Shown in pieces: positions 25,715 through 34,315 of a stretch of 64,000 bases of DNA. The notes under the pieces were generated by a model that did no database searches, was not told where the DNA came from, and worked only from the letters and a program-made list of their open reading frames with translations. The stretch is from positions 23,564-87,563 of the forward strand of contig JAIRVP010000013.1 of assembly GCA_031253835.1 (NCBI GenBank), written 5' to 3'. Both the position numbers and the translations under genes were made by a program. Each line of letters begins with the position of its first letter. The stretch's first letter is position 1. The stretch comes from Burkholderia sp. (GTDB lineage: Bacteria > Pseudomonadota > Gammaproteobacteria > Burkholderiales > Burkholderiaceae).

Positions 25715-27067
25715 TCAGCGCCCGTGCACGCCGCGCAGCTCGGTCAGCAACGCGACGAGCCGATCGATGTGCGCATCTTCCGTGCGCCACGACGACACGC
25801 TGATCCGGAACGCCGGCCGCCCCTGCCACACGGTCGCGCCGAACCACACGTCGCCCGATGCCTGCGCGGCGTCGAGGATCGCGGCCGTTTCGTCGTCGGT
25901 GCCCGCACGCACGAGCACCTGGTTCAGCACGACGCGGTTCAGCACGTCGTAGCCGGCCGCACGCAGCCCGTCCGCGACGCGCGCCGCCTGCGCGCAATGC
26001 CGCTCGACCATCGTCGCCACGCCCGCGCGGCCGAGCGACCGCAGCGCGGCCCACACGGGAATGCCGCGCGCACGCCGCGAGAATTCGAGGTTCAGGTTCT
26101 TCTGCGCATCCTGCGCGCCGCTCAGGTAGACGGCGTCGCTGTTCATCGCGGTCGCGAGCGCGGCTGCGTCGCGGCAGATCACCATCGCGCCGTCGTACGG
26201 CGTGTTGAGCCACTTGTGGCCGTCGGTCGTCCAGCTGTCCGCGCCGTCGATGCCGTCCGTCAGCGCGCGCTTCGACGAGGCACGCGCCCACAGGCCGAAT
26301 GCGCCGTCCACGTGCACCCATGCGCCCGCTGCCTTCGCGGGCGGAATCAGCGCGGCGAACGGATCGAATTCGCCGGTGTTCACTTCGCCGGCCTGCACGC
26401 AGAGGATCGTCATGTCGTCGAGCGGCGGCAATTGCGCGGGGTCGATGCGGCCGTGCACGTCGACCGGCGCGACGACGAGGCGCTTCATCCCGAAGCCGAG
26501 CACGCGCAGCGCCTTCTTCACCGTGATGTGCGCGAGCGCGGAGATCACGACCTTCACTTCCGGTGCGCCAATCAGGCCGTCTTCGTCGATATCCCAGCCC
26601 TTGCGCGCGAGCAGCGCGCGCCGTGCGGCCACCAGCGCGACGAGCGTGCAGGCCGTCGCGCTGGTGCCGAAGCCCACCGCGCTGCCTTCGGGCAACGCGA
26701 GCGCATCGACGACCCAGCGCGCGGCCTGCCGTTCGAGCGTCGCGGCGACCGGCGAATTCGCATACGACGATGCGCACTGGTCCCACGCAAGCATCAACCG
26801 CTCGGCTGCGGCCGCGGCCGGCAGCGTCGCGCCGATCACGAAGCCGAAGTAGTTCGGGCCGTTCGACGCGACCGTCGCGGGCGTGCCGTGCTCGTCGAGC
26901 AGGCGCAGCACGTCGTCGGCCGGGCGGCCTGTATCGGGCAACGGTTCGTCGAACGCGGCGAGGCCGGCCAGCGCGGCCGCGTCGGGGAACACGCGCCGTT
27001 CGTCGGTTGCAGCCAGATACGCGTGCGCGCGCCGGTCGGCGTCGGCCAGCAGTGCAAGTTCGTCCAT
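25715..27067 (-). CDS. Pyridoxal phosphate-dependent decarboxylase
   Basis: The 450-residue protein belongs to the group II decarboxylase family (aromatic amino acid / glutamate decarboxylase-like). The PLP lysine is in TTDGHKWLNTPYD, and the ring-contacting aspartate is in HVDGAFGLWA. The N-terminal YFGFVIGATLPAAAAAERL region is typical of tyrosine or phenylalanine decarboxylase-like members. The substrate is unknown. An ArsR regulator starts 20 bp upstream on the same strand, so the two form one operon with the regulator first. The start MDELALLADADRR at 27067 is preferred to a longer frame that runs into the ArsR gene. Confidence 0.9.
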   Translation of the reverse strand: MDELALLADADRRAHAYLAATDERRVFPDAAALAGLAAFDEPLPDTGRPADDVLRLLDEHGTPATVASNGPNYFGFVIGATLPAAAAAERLMLAWDQCASSYANSPVAATLERQAARWVVDALALPEGSAVGFGTSATACTLVALVAARRALLARKGWDIDEDGLIGAPEVKVVISALAHITVKKALRVLGFGMKRLVVAPVDVHGRIDPAQLPPLDDMTILCVQAGEVNTGEFDPFAALIPPAKAAGAWVHVDGAFGLWARASSKRALTDGIDGADSWTTDGHKWLNTPYDGAMVICRDAAALATAMNSDAVYLSGAQDAQKNLNLEFSRRARGIPVWAALRSLGRAGVATMVERHCAQAARVADGLRAAGYDVLNRVVLNQVLVRAGTDDETAAILDAAQASGDVWFGATVWQGRPAFRISVSSWRTEDAHIDRLVALLTELRGVHGR

Positions 27068-27087
27068 GTCGGTTGCCTCGGTGGGAG

Positions 27088-27387
27088 TCAGAGTTGCGAG
27101 AGATCGTGGCCAAGCTGCTGCAACGCGCCGTCGATCCGCTTGTAGTACGTGAACTTGCCGACGCGGGTCGCCCGCACGAGCCCGGCATCCGCGAGGATGC
27201 GCATGTGGCGCGTGGTCGTGGCCGGCGCGATGCCGAGCTTCTCGGTGATGTACGTGCAGCACACGCCGAGCGCGTCGAAGTCGCCGTGCGGCTGCGGCGG
27301 GAAATGCTGGTGCGGCTGCTTGAGCCAGCGCAGCACGGCCAGACGGCTTTCGTTGGCCAAGGCGCTGATGCGGGTGACGTCGTCCAT
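27088..27387 (-). CDS. ArsR family transcriptional regulator
   Basis: The 99-residue protein is a winged-helix ArsR regulator: RISALANESRLAVLRWLKQP, then CTYITEKLGIAPATTTRHMRI, and the wing ATRVGKFTYYKRIDG. Between helices it carries a His-rich insert (PHQHFPPQPHGDFD) and a CC pair, which could bind metal or take part in sensing. It precedes the PLP decarboxylase gene by 20 bp on the same strand, suggesting it autoregulates the pair. A candidate AT-rich promoter (TTGAATATTAGCTAAATGACG, read on the plus strand) lies just before it. Confidence 0.88.
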   Translation of the reverse strand: MDDVTRISALANESRLAVLRWLKQPHQHFPPQPHGDFDALGVCCTYITEKLGIAPATTTRHMRILADAGLVRATRVGKFTYYKRIDGALQQLGHDLSQL

Positions 27388-27502
27388 GGGGTGCGGGTTC
27401 GTTTGACGTTTTGAATATTAGCTAAATGACGAAATGTGGGCAAATGGTTTGGGGGGATTTCAGTCTTCGATGCGATCGCAGCGGGACCGTCGCTGCGACG
27501 CG

Positions 27503-28390
27503 TTACGCCGCCGTCAGCGCGTCCGCCAGCCGGTCGATCAACGCACGCACGCGCCGCGGCTGCGCGGCGCTGCCCGGATAGACGATCTGCAGATCGACTT
27601 CGCCCGGCGAGAACGCACCGAGGACTTCAACGAGCGCACCCGACGCCAGATCCTGCTCGACGTCGACCAGCGACTTCAGCGCAATGCCATGGCCCGCGAT
27701 GCACCACGCGCGCACGAGCGCGCCGTCGTTGGCCACACGCCGACCACGCACCATCACGCGCTTCGGTTCGCCATCGATGCTGAACGGCCATTCGGCATAC
27801 AGGTCCGGCCCGAAGCGCATCACGATGCAGTCGTGAGCAGCGAGATCGTCCGGATGCGTCGGCGTGCCATGCGCGGCGAGATACGCGGGCGACGCGCACA
27901 CCACGCGCCGCGCGCGGCCGAGCGAACGGCTGCGCAGCGAACTGTCGGCCAGCGTGCCGCGGCGGATCGCGAAATCGAGACCCTGACCGACGAGATCGAC
28001 ATAGCCGTCGCCGAGATGCAGGTCGATCGTCACCCCCGGATGCTCGGCGAGAAATGCATCGACGACGGGCACCACGCGTTCGCGCCCGAGATCGGCCGGC
28101 GCGCTCAGCCGCACGGGCCCCGACAGCGTCTGCACGCCGAGCCGCACGCGGCTTTCGAGTTCGTCGGCCTCGGCCAGCAGGCGCCGCGCGCCGTCGACGA
28201 GCGTGCGGCCCTCGTCGGTCAGGCTGATCGCACGCGTCGTGCGCGTGAGCAGCGCCGCACCGTAGTGGCGCTCGAGCGCCGTCAGCCGCTCGGACACCGT
28301 GGCCGGCGACAGGCCGACCTCGCGGCCCGCCGCGGCCAGCCCGCCCTTTTCCACGATGCGCAGGAACAGCGCGAGATTGTCGAGCAGCAT
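27503..28390 (-). CDS. LysR family transcriptional regulator
   Basis: The 295-residue protein has the LysR HTH in residues 1-60 (MLLDNLALFLRIVEKGG, LSPATVSERLTALERHYG) and a CrgA-type effector domain (PVRLSAPADLGRERVVPVV, LVGQGLDFAIRRG). Regulators of this subgroup often sit next to oxidoreductases and control them. Here an aldo-keto reductase gene is divergent 127 bp away, a typical target. The start ATG at 28390 is the standard family N-terminus. Confidence 0.93.
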   Translation of the reverse strand: MLLDNLALFLRIVEKGGLAAAGREVGLSPATVSERLTALERHYGAALLTRTTRAISLTDEGRTLVDGARRLLAEADELESRVRLGVQTLSGPVRLSAPADLGRERVVPVVDAFLAEHPGVTIDLHLGDGYVDLVGQGLDFAIRRGTLADSSLRSRSLGRARRVVCASPAYLAAHGTPTHPDDLAAHDCIVMRFGPDLYAEWPFSIDGEPKRVMVRGRRVANDGALVRAWCIAGHGIALKSLVDVEQDLASGALVEVLGAFSPGEVDLQIVYPGSAAQPRRVRALIDRLADALTAA

Positions 28391-28517
28391 TGTTCGCCTC
28401 TTCCGAAGGATATTTTCGCCATCTTCAGGATTATCAGGAAAAGTCGCAAACGGTACAGTGGTCGCCTGATGATCGACACGCGGCCTCGCCCCGCTCACAC
28501 GACACAAGGAAATGCAC

Positions 28518-29555
28518 ATGGAATACCGTACGCTCGGCCGTTCCGGCCTCAAGGTTCCCGTCCTGAGCTTCGGCGCAGGCACCTTCGGCGGCAGCGGCCC
28601 GCTGTTCAGCGCATGGGGCAACACGGGCGTCGACGAAGCGCGCCGCCTCGTCGACATCTGCCTCGAAGCCGGCGTCAACCTGTTCGACACGGCCGACGTG
28701 TATTCGGACGGCGCGTCCGAGCGCGTGCTCGGTGCCGCCATCAAGGGGCGTCGCGACCAGGTGCTGATCTCGACGAAGACGGGCCTGCCGACCGGCGACG
28801 GCCCGAACGACGCAGGCACGTCGCGCGCACGGCTCGTGCGCGCCGTCGACGACGCGCTGCGCCGCCTCGACACCGACTACATCGACCTGCTGCAGTTGCA
28901 TGCGTTCGACGCGGGCACGCCGGTCGAGGAAGTGATGTCGACGCTCGACGATCTCGTGCGCGCGGGCAAGCTGCGCTATATCGGCGTGTCGAACTTCGCC
29001 GGCTGGCAGATCATGAAATCGCTCGCGGCGGCCGACCGGCACGGCTGGTCGCGCTACGTGGCGAACCAGGTCTACTACTCGCTCGTCGGCCGCGACTACG
29101 AATGGGACCTGATGCCGCTCGGCGCCGACCAGGGCCTCGGCGCGCTCGTGTGGAGCCCGCTCGGCTGGGGCCGGCTCACCGGCAAGATTCGCCGCAATGC
29201 GCCGCTGCCCGAAGGCAGCCGCCTGCATGAAACGGCCAGCTACGGGCCGCCGGTCGACGATGAACGCCTGTACGACGTGGTCGACGTGCTCGACGCGATC
29301 GCGGAGGAAACCGGCAAGACGGTGCCGCAGATCGCGCTGAACTGGCTGCTGCAGCGGCCGACCGTGTCGTCGGTAATCATCGGTGCGCGCAACGAGGAAC
29401 AGTTGCGGCAGAACCTCGGCGCGGTCGGCTGGGCGCTGACCGACGCGCAGGTCGCGAAGCTCGATGCGGCGAGTGCAGTCGAAGCGCCGTATCCGTATTT
29501 CCCGTATCGCCGGCAAGAGGCGTTCGCGCGGTTGAATCCGCCGATGCGCGGGTAA
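28518..29555 (+). CDS. Aldo-keto reductase
   Basis: The 345-residue protein has the aldo-keto reductase barrel: MEYRTLGRSGLKVPVLSFG, NLFDTADVYSDGASE with the catalytic Asp and Tyr, LISTKTG with the Lys, and YIDLLQLHAFD, where the His lies in the active-site position. The C-terminal cofactor segment VSSVIIGARNEEQLRQNLG marks NADPH binding. The ATG at 28518 is chosen over one at 28512 because AAGGA is nine bases upstream of it. It probably reduces aldehydes or ketones in the cytosol. A divergent LysR gene is the likely regulator. Confidence 0.94.
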   Translation: MEYRTLGRSGLKVPVLSFGAGTFGGSGPLFSAWGNTGVDEARRLVDICLEAGVNLFDTADVYSDGASERVLGAAIKGRRDQVLISTKTGLPTGDGPNDAGTSRARLVRAVDDALRRLDTDYIDLLQLHAFDAGTPVEEVMSTLDDLVRAGKLRYIGVSNFAGWQIMKSLAAADRHGWSRYVANQVYYSLVGRDYEWDLMPLGADQGLGALVWSPLGWGRLTGKIRRNAPLPEGSRLHETASYGPPVDDERLYDVVDVLDAIAEETGKTVPQIALNWLLQRPTVSSVIIGARNEEQLRQNLGAVGWALTDAQVAKLDAASAVEAPYPYFPYRRQEAFARLNPPMRG

Positions 29556-29613
29556 GGGCGGCGACAACGCGTGCGTCTGCACGGCCTCATCACCGTGGCA
29601 CCGGAAACGGCGG

Positions 29614-29766
29614 ATGCTCGAAGCCGTGCACGACGCCGCGCGCCGGCATCGCACCGAACGCGTGTACTGGCAAACCCACGAGACGAATCACACGGCGCAG
29701 CGGCGCTACGACACGGTCGCGGAGCGCACCGGCCGAGTGGTGTACAGGAAGGCGTTGCCGCACTGA
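29614..29766 (+). pseudogene. C-terminal remnant of a GNAT acetyltransferase
   Basis: The frame from 29614 reads MLEAVHDAARRHRTERVYWQ, then THETNHTAQRRYDTVAE and RTGRVVYRKALPH, and stops at 29764-29766. This matches the C-terminal acetyl-CoA-binding and product region of GNAT N-acetyltransferases (the WQTHETN-x-TAQ-x-LYD motif). The N-terminal two thirds are missing. A nearby out-of-frame segment, LHGLITVAPE at 29576-29605, may be the disrupted upstream strand. It sits between the aldo-keto reductase and methyltransferase genes. Confidence 0.65.
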
Positions 29767-29784
29767 GTGCGCCTGCTCAGGTGC

Positions 29785-30510
29785 TCAGCCCAGCGGCCGC
29801 GCCTTGATCCACAGAAACAGCGGCACGCGCGCCCACTGCTTCAACTGGTCCGTATCGGCATGGTCGGGCGGCGGCTCGCGCAGCGATGCGATCGCGAACC
29901 CGGCCGCTTCCAGCGCTTCCATGTACGCCTGCAGCGGCAGCGACCAGCCCGCGAAGTGCATCGACAGCCCGTCGCGCGTTTCGACGCCGTCGAAATGCTC
30001 GCGCCCGAAATAGCTGCCCTTCAGCACGAACGGCGCATCGGGCTGCGGCCCCGCGAAACCGCCGCGATCGCGAAACGGATGCACGAGCGAGATGAACAGC
30101 AGCCCGTCCGGCTTCAGCACGCGACGCGCCTCGTTCAACGCACGCTGCATGTCGTCGAGATCCATCAGCACGTTGTACGCCATCACGAGATCGAAGCTGG
30201 CCGCGTCGAACGGCAGCGCCGCCGCGTCGGCCAGTTGATAGTGATGCGCGGAATCGGCGTGACGCGCGGCATCGAGCATCGCGGGCACCGCATCGCTCGC
30301 GGTCACGTCATAGCCGAGTGCCTTCAGCTCGCGGCTCACGCGGCCTTCGCCGCAGCCGATCTCCAGCGCGCGGCCGGTGCCGCGACCGACGTACGCCGCG
30401 AGCCCCGCGCGATATTTCCAGAACGCGTCGTGGCCCGGCTTGCCGGCCCAGTCGATCCATTGGCCGGCCACCTGCGTCCAGTGTTCGGTGATGGCTTTCG
30501 TGTCGGTCAT
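29785..30510 (-). CDS. Class I SAM-dependent methyltransferase
   Basis: The 241-residue protein has the Rossmann methyltransferase motifs: ALEIGCGEGRVSRELKALG (motif I), VTASDAVPAML (acidic residue after beta-2), FDLVMAYNVLMDLDD (motif II) and RVLKPDGLLFISLVHPF (motif III). It resembles UbiE/COQ5-type small-molecule methyltransferases. The acceptor substrate is not evident, and it appears monocistronic. The start MTDTKAITEHWTQVAGQW at 30510 fits the family N-terminus. Confidence 0.92.
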   Translation of the reverse strand: MTDTKAITEHWTQVAGQWIDWAGKPGHDAFWKYRAGLAAYVGRGTGRALEIGCGEGRVSRELKALGYDVTASDAVPAMLDAARHADSAHHYQLADAAALPFDAASFDLVMAYNVLMDLDDMQRALNEARRVLKPDGLLFISLVHPFRDRGGFAGPQPDAPFVLKGSYFGREHFDGVETRDGLSMHFAGWSLPLQAYMEALEAAGFAIASLREPPPDHADTDQLKQWARVPLFLWIKARPLG

Positions 30511-30631
30511 GTGGGCTCCCGATCGGTGTGCATCGTTGGCTCTGGATGCGCATGGTAAGCCGAAGCGAATCGACACGCGATTGCGTGCAAGCGGAATCCG
30601 GTTTCCCTCGTGAGCCGGTTGATTGATTCGC

Positions 30632-31051
30632 TCAATCCCATGGATTCAGGATGGCGACACCGGTTTCAACAAAATCGGCAACGTTGCGCGTCACGACCGT
30701 CATGCCATGCACGATCGCCGTCGCAGCAATGAGCGCGTCCCGCTCGGACCGCCGGTCCGGCACATGGAGCCGTGCGCATCGTTGGGCGACAGCAGTATCG
30801 ACCGGTAACACGCGACCCGCAAACTCCGGCAGGACGTGCCCGTCAAGCCATGCCCGGAGTAGCGTGCCCTGTCCCGCGTCTCTGCGCTCGATCTGCAAGA
30901 CACCTGTCTCCAGCTCCATGATCGTGATGGCCGAGACAAACAGCACCGACGCATCGACGGTCGAACACCAGGCAGCCACGTTCCTGTCCGCCTTGCCCGC
31001 CCGCACTTTCCGGAGTTCCGAAACCACATGGGTATCGAGAACGAACATCAT
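30632..31051 (-). CDS. vapC: VapC-type PIN-domain toxin
   Basis: The 139-residue protein is a PIN-domain ribonuclease. The conserved acids are in MFVLDTHVVSELRK (first Asp), ITIMELETG (Glu), DALIAATA (Asp) and the later VVTRNVADF. PIN toxins cleave RNA, often initiator tRNA, when freed from their antitoxin. The start codon overlaps the stop of the upstream Phd/YefM-like antitoxin (TGATG junction), the usual coupled arrangement. A second methionine at 31048 could serve as start. Confidence 0.92.
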   Translation of the reverse strand: MMFVLDTHVVSELRKVRAGKADRNVAAWCSTVDASVLFVSAITIMELETGVLQIERRDAGQGTLLRAWLDGHVLPEFAGRVLPVDTAVAQRCARLHVPDRRSERDALIAATAIVHGMTVVTRNVADFVETGVAILNPWD

Positions 31052-31302
31052 CAGAAATCAACCTCCTTGATCTTGACGTTTGCGCGCGGCGGGTCGAACG
31101 CGATGCCCTCGACACCTGGCATGGCGAGCGAGTCGGCAATGTTGCGCCGCTGCCGGGTGAGACGCTGGTATTCCTCGAAACTCAGCAGCACATGGGCAGG
31201 CCTGCCGCGGTCGGTGATGAACACGGGGCCGTCCTTTGTCGCCTTCTTTGCCTTGGTTACGTCCTGGTTGAGTTCACGACTCGAGAGCGTGGTGATGGTC
31301 AC
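31051..31302 (-). CDS. Phd/YefM-type antitoxin
   Basis: The 83-residue protein starts MTITTLSSRELNQDVTKAKK, the Phd/YefM N-terminal DNA-binding fold, followed by GPVFITDRGRPAHVLLSFEEYQRL. The C-terminal tail (IAFDPPRANVKIKEVDF) is the usual toxin-neutralising segment. It is encoded directly before the PIN toxin and overlaps it by one base. It should repress its own promoter; a near-perfect 20-bp palindrome lies 40 bp upstream. Confidence 0.92.
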   Translation of the reverse strand: MTITTLSSRELNQDVTKAKKATKDGPVFITDRGRPAHVLLSFEEYQRLTRQRRNIADSLAMPGVEGIAFDPPRANVKIKEVDF

Positions 31303-31342
31303 GATGAGCTCCTGGAATCCATATGTGTAGGTATGTTGCTAC

Positions 31343-31362
31343 ATTACGTGGATCCATGTAAT
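31343..31362 (-). promoter_or_regulatory. Palindrome upstream of the Phd/PIN module
   Basis: ATTACGTGGATCCATGTAAT pairs at 9 of 10 positions per arm and lies 41 bp before the antitoxin start. It is a fit candidate for the autoregulatory operator of the toxin-antitoxin module. Confidence 0.55.
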
Positions 31363-31485
31363 TCCTCGTCCTGCGCGGCGGGGTCCTCGCGATACCTGTA
31401 GCAACGTCCTACAGTTACGAGAAACGACCCGCGCCACAGCGCATCGCCCCGCTCGACGATACGCACCCGATTCCGAGGAAAGTCC

Positions 31486-32487
31486 ATGCCGAGTATCCTG
31501 GCCGCTCCCGCCAATCTCCCCCCGAGCCCCGTCCCAGCGGAAACGCGCATGGTGCACGATGTGGCGACGCTGCAGCCGTCCGACTACCGTTCGGCAGATG
31601 GTGCGTCGTGGGTCATCTCGACCATCACGCCGGCCAGGGACAGCGGCGAGAACGTCACCGGCACGACGTATTTCGACACCGCGAAAGGCCGGACCGTCGC
31701 CGTACCCGACGCGCGCCGCCGCTATGCGAATCGCGGCACGTGGCAGGTCGTCGCGAGTTCGGGCCCGTTGGTGCCCGCGACGGGCCGCTACGACTGGCTG
31801 ACGCTCGCGTGGTTGCCGATCAACCGGCGGCCGTTGCCGCAAACGCCCGAGCACCTGTATTCGCCGTTCATTCGCGGCGGCACGATCGTCTATCGGTGGA
31901 ATCCGGCGGCGGAAGGCGGCGAGCAGTTCGGCAACGTGCGGATGATCTTTCCGGAATGGACGCAGCAGGTGGCCGACGCGTTGCGGTCTGCACCGGCTGC
32001 GGCGCCCGACGGCGCGTCGACGGCCCCGCCTGCACTCGATCGCGTGAAAGCGGACACGAATCCGATGACCGCCGTGCTCGACTTCGGCGATGCGCTGCGC
32101 GAGGAACCGGTCGAGCGGATCGTCGCGCGGCTGCCCGGGTTGCTGCAGGTGAAGGACCTGCATGAACTGTCGGCCATCGTGTTCCTGTGCCTGTCCGGGT
32201 CGCGCGACGCAGACCGGCCGCGCTTCGCCGAGACGATCAACGGCGCGATCGCGTCGACCGACGACAGCGCGCGCCTGCTCGCCATCGCGTACGGCGCGTT
32301 CGCGGCCGGGCGGTCGCGGCCTTATCCGTTCAACGATGCGGGGCAGACGGCACGCATCAACGACGTGTTCGGCGCGTTGAAGCAGCGCACGGCAGCACTC
32401 GGCGTGCCGGTTGCGCAAGGATCGCCGTGGTACGAGTTCTTTACCGCGTATCGGCTGGGTGGAGCGGGGGCAGGAAACAAACCGTGA
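31486..32487 (+). CDS. Conserved hypothetical protein
   Basis: The 333-residue frame starts MPSILAAPANLPP and shows the coding character of its neighbours. There is no clear signal peptide or membrane helix. The first half has beta-rich segments (GTTYFDTAKGRTVAVPDARR, GRYDWLTLAWLPIN, GGTIVYRWNP); the second half is helical (LREEPVERIVARLPGLLQV, SAIVFLCLSGSRDADR). I do not recognise a family. It is flanked by a toxin-antitoxin module and an MFS transporter and is convergent with the latter. The start is uncertain, since several in-frame codons would fit. Confidence 0.6.
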   Translation: MPSILAAPANLPPSPVPAETRMVHDVATLQPSDYRSADGASWVISTITPARDSGENVTGTTYFDTAKGRTVAVPDARRRYANRGTWQVVASSGPLVPATGRYDWLTLAWLPINRRPLPQTPEHLYSPFIRGGTIVYRWNPAAEGGEQFGNVRMIFPEWTQQVADALRSAPAAAPDGASTAPPALDRVKADTNPMTAVLDFGDALREEPVERIVARLPGLLQVKDLHELSAIVFLCLSGSRDADRPRFAETINGAIASTDDSARLLAIAYGAFAAGRSRPYPFNDAGQTARINDVFGALKQRTAALGVPVAQGSPWYEFFTAYRLGGAGAGNKP

Positions 32488-32506
32488 TCGCGCCACGGGC
32501 AGACGA

Positions 32507-33805
32507 TCACTGCCGTGCGTCTGCCCTCAGCATCGCTTTCAACAGCAGGCACGCACCGCCGCCCACCGCGCTGACGCACGCGACATAGCCGAAATAGAGC
32601 TGATAGCCGTGCATGCCCGGATACGCGGTCGTCAACCAGCCGTTCAGCAACGGCAGGAACACATCGGGCGAATAGCCGAGCAGCGAGATGATCCCGATCG
32701 CGAGCCCCGTGATGCGCGCGGGCACGTCGCAGCGCTCGAGCACGCTCCAGTACAGGCCGCGCACCGCATAGGTCAGCAGGCCGATCACGATCACGACGCC
32801 GACCAGCAGCGCAACCTGGTTCAGCGAAGGAAACGCGATCAACGCGACGAACGCGAGCGCCGCGCAGAACAGCGCACCGCCGAGGACGTTCAACGTGCCG
32901 ATCCGATCGCCGACGAAGCCGCCGCCGATCCCGCCGATCGGCCGCATCCACAGCTTCAGCGACGCGATGAAGCCCGCCGCGACGATCGACATGCCGACAC
33001 CTTCCTGCTGCAGATACGGCGAAATGCTGTAGGTCGCCCACGACAGGTGGTAGCCGCAGAACACGATCAGCGCGAACACCCACAGGCGGCGGTTGCGCGC
33101 GAGCGTCAGCAGATCGCGGCCGAGATGGCCTGGCTCCGTTTTCACGGCATCGTTCGATGCCGACGCGCTCGCATCCTTGACGAACAGCAGCAGCACGCCC
33201 AGCGCGATGCAGACCGCCGAATAGCCGACGACCACTTGCCGGAACGCGCCGCCGTGCGACACGCCGCGCGTGTCGACGAGCCACGCGAACAGCGCGAGCG
33301 ATGCCGTCGCGAGCAATGCCTCGATCAAGCCACGGCCGCCATCGAGGAAACCGAAGAAGCGGCCCTGCTCGCTCGGCAGCGCGATCGTCTTCACGCGCTT
33401 GATGACCGACGCCCAGAACGTCAGGCCCGTCGTCACGCCCCAGCCGCAGAAGATCACCATCAACGTCGCATACGACGGCGCGCTCGCGTACCAGAAGCCG
33501 AGTGCGCCGGTGCCGGCGAGCGAGAAGCCGATCAGCCAGCGCGGCGGCAGCCGATCGGCCAGCCAGCCGCTCGGCAGATAGCAGACGAGGAACGTCGTGC
33601 CGAGCGCCGAATACAGGTAGCCGAGCTGCGACCGCGTGATCTGGAACAGGTCCAGCATCGTGTCCTGGTAGAACTGCCGCAGGTACAGCATCGGGTAGAT
33701 CGCGCCGGCCGCGCACACGAGCAGCGCGAGCTGGACGAAGCGGCCGGCGGACGCGGTGGTGTTACCGCGGGGCGCGGCTTCGATGGCCACGTCGGGGTGG
33801 GTCAT
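32507..33805 (-). CDS. MFS transporter (nitrate/hexose-phosphate-like)
   Basis: The 432-residue protein has 12 predicted helices. Features are MLYLRQFYQDTMLDLFQIT, LPSGWLADRLPPRWLIG (motif A after helix 2) and the helix 4-5 region GLTFWASVIKRVKTIA, then a long central loop (ASASASNDAVKTEPGHLGRD). The pattern FGFLDGGRGLIEALLAT resembles the organophosphate:phosphate antiporter subgroup. The substrate is unknown. The start MTHPDVAIEAA at 33805 has GGAGACAC upstream. A long leader with a terminator, an upstream mini-frame and a palindrome precedes it, so transcription attenuation is possible. Confidence 0.9.
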   Translation of the reverse strand: MTHPDVAIEAAPRGNTTASAGRFVQLALLVCAAGAIYPMLYLRQFYQDTMLDLFQITRSQLGYLYSALGTTFLVCYLPSGWLADRLPPRWLIGFSLAGTGALGFWYASAPSYATLMVIFCGWGVTTGLTFWASVIKRVKTIALPSEQGRFFGFLDGGRGLIEALLATASLALFAWLVDTRGVSHGGAFRQVVVGYSAVCIALGVLLLFVKDASASASNDAVKTEPGHLGRDLLTLARNRRLWVFALIVFCGYHLSWATYSISPYLQQEGVGMSIVAAGFIASLKLWMRPIGGIGGGFVGDRIGTLNVLGGALFCAALAFVALIAFPSLNQVALLVGVVIVIGLLTYAVRGLYWSVLERCDVPARITGLAIGIISLLGYSPDVFLPLLNGWLTTAYPGMHGYQLYFGYVACVSAVGGGACLLLKAMLRADARQ

Positions 33806-33983
33806 GTGTCTCCTCCATCGGATCGGTTGCGCCGGTCGCGAGCCGGGCGTCAGGCAATGCGCGAGTGAATGCCCTGTGCTCGCATCTGGCAGCGTTCCTA
33901 TTCCGTTAAACCAGCCGATATGCATCGGATGCGGCCGCGCCCACCGACCGCCACAAGACACTCACGCCCGCACGCATGACGCT

Positions 33984-34095
33984 AAAAAAGCGGCCGCTCG
34001 CGGAAGGAGCGGCCGTCAAGGAAATATCCCGGTTCGGGATACCGGAGGACACCACATCTCACCGGTATGCGTATTCTTGATGAGCGGCATTCCAC
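33984..34095 (-). ncRNA. Candidate attenuator leader or small RNA
   Basis: On the minus strand this segment contains a 13-residue mini-frame MWCPPVSRTGIFP (34057 to 34016, preceded by GGTGAG). It also has a hairpin with arms TATCCCG and CGGGATA (34025-34041), then a terminator with 8-bp arms CGGCCGCT/AGCGGCCG (33991-34015) and six U. The mini-frame stop abuts the terminator stem. A related layout, with shared bases GATAT-Y-TCCT before the terminator, precedes marC. Confidence 0.45.
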
Positions 34096-34100
34096 TGACC

Positions 34101-34116
34101 ATCAGACTGGTCTGAT
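34101..34116. promoter_or_regulatory. Dyad ATCAGAC-TG-GTCTGAT
   Basis: Perfect 7-bp arms around a 2-bp centre make a 16-bp dyad about 125 nt upstream of the terminator in the MFS leader. It is one of four like sites in this window. Confidence 0.55.
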
Positions 34117-34315
34117 TCGCTACGCTTCCGCGAGAAAATCACGCAGTCCTGATCCACGCGCGTTCATCGAATCCGCAATACGCCGTTACGTTCTCGACGG
34201 GAACCCCCATACGTGGCAACCGGTCGAAACGCCGACATAACCGTCGACGGTTTCATCGCCGCGGCGGACAATCACTTCTCCTCCCCTGCCCGTTCACGTC
34301 CAACCATTCCCTTTC

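Larger units (their letters stand above)
33806..34315. other. Divergent intergenic region, MFS / Lgt-thioredoxin
   Basis: This 510-bp gap carries, from right to left on the minus strand, a 16-bp dyad (34101-34116), a structured RNA-like segment and a Rho-independent terminator (33984-34015), and then about 180 bp to the MFS start. The rightward side (34120-34315) shows no clear feature other than the promoter required by the thioredoxin-like gene. Confidence 0.5.

Noticed and set aside
30651..31070. 139-codon plus-strand frame opposite the PIN toxin
   Set aside because: It has nearly the same bounds as the toxin on the other strand, a sign of a shadow frame; the toxin has all catalytic acids.
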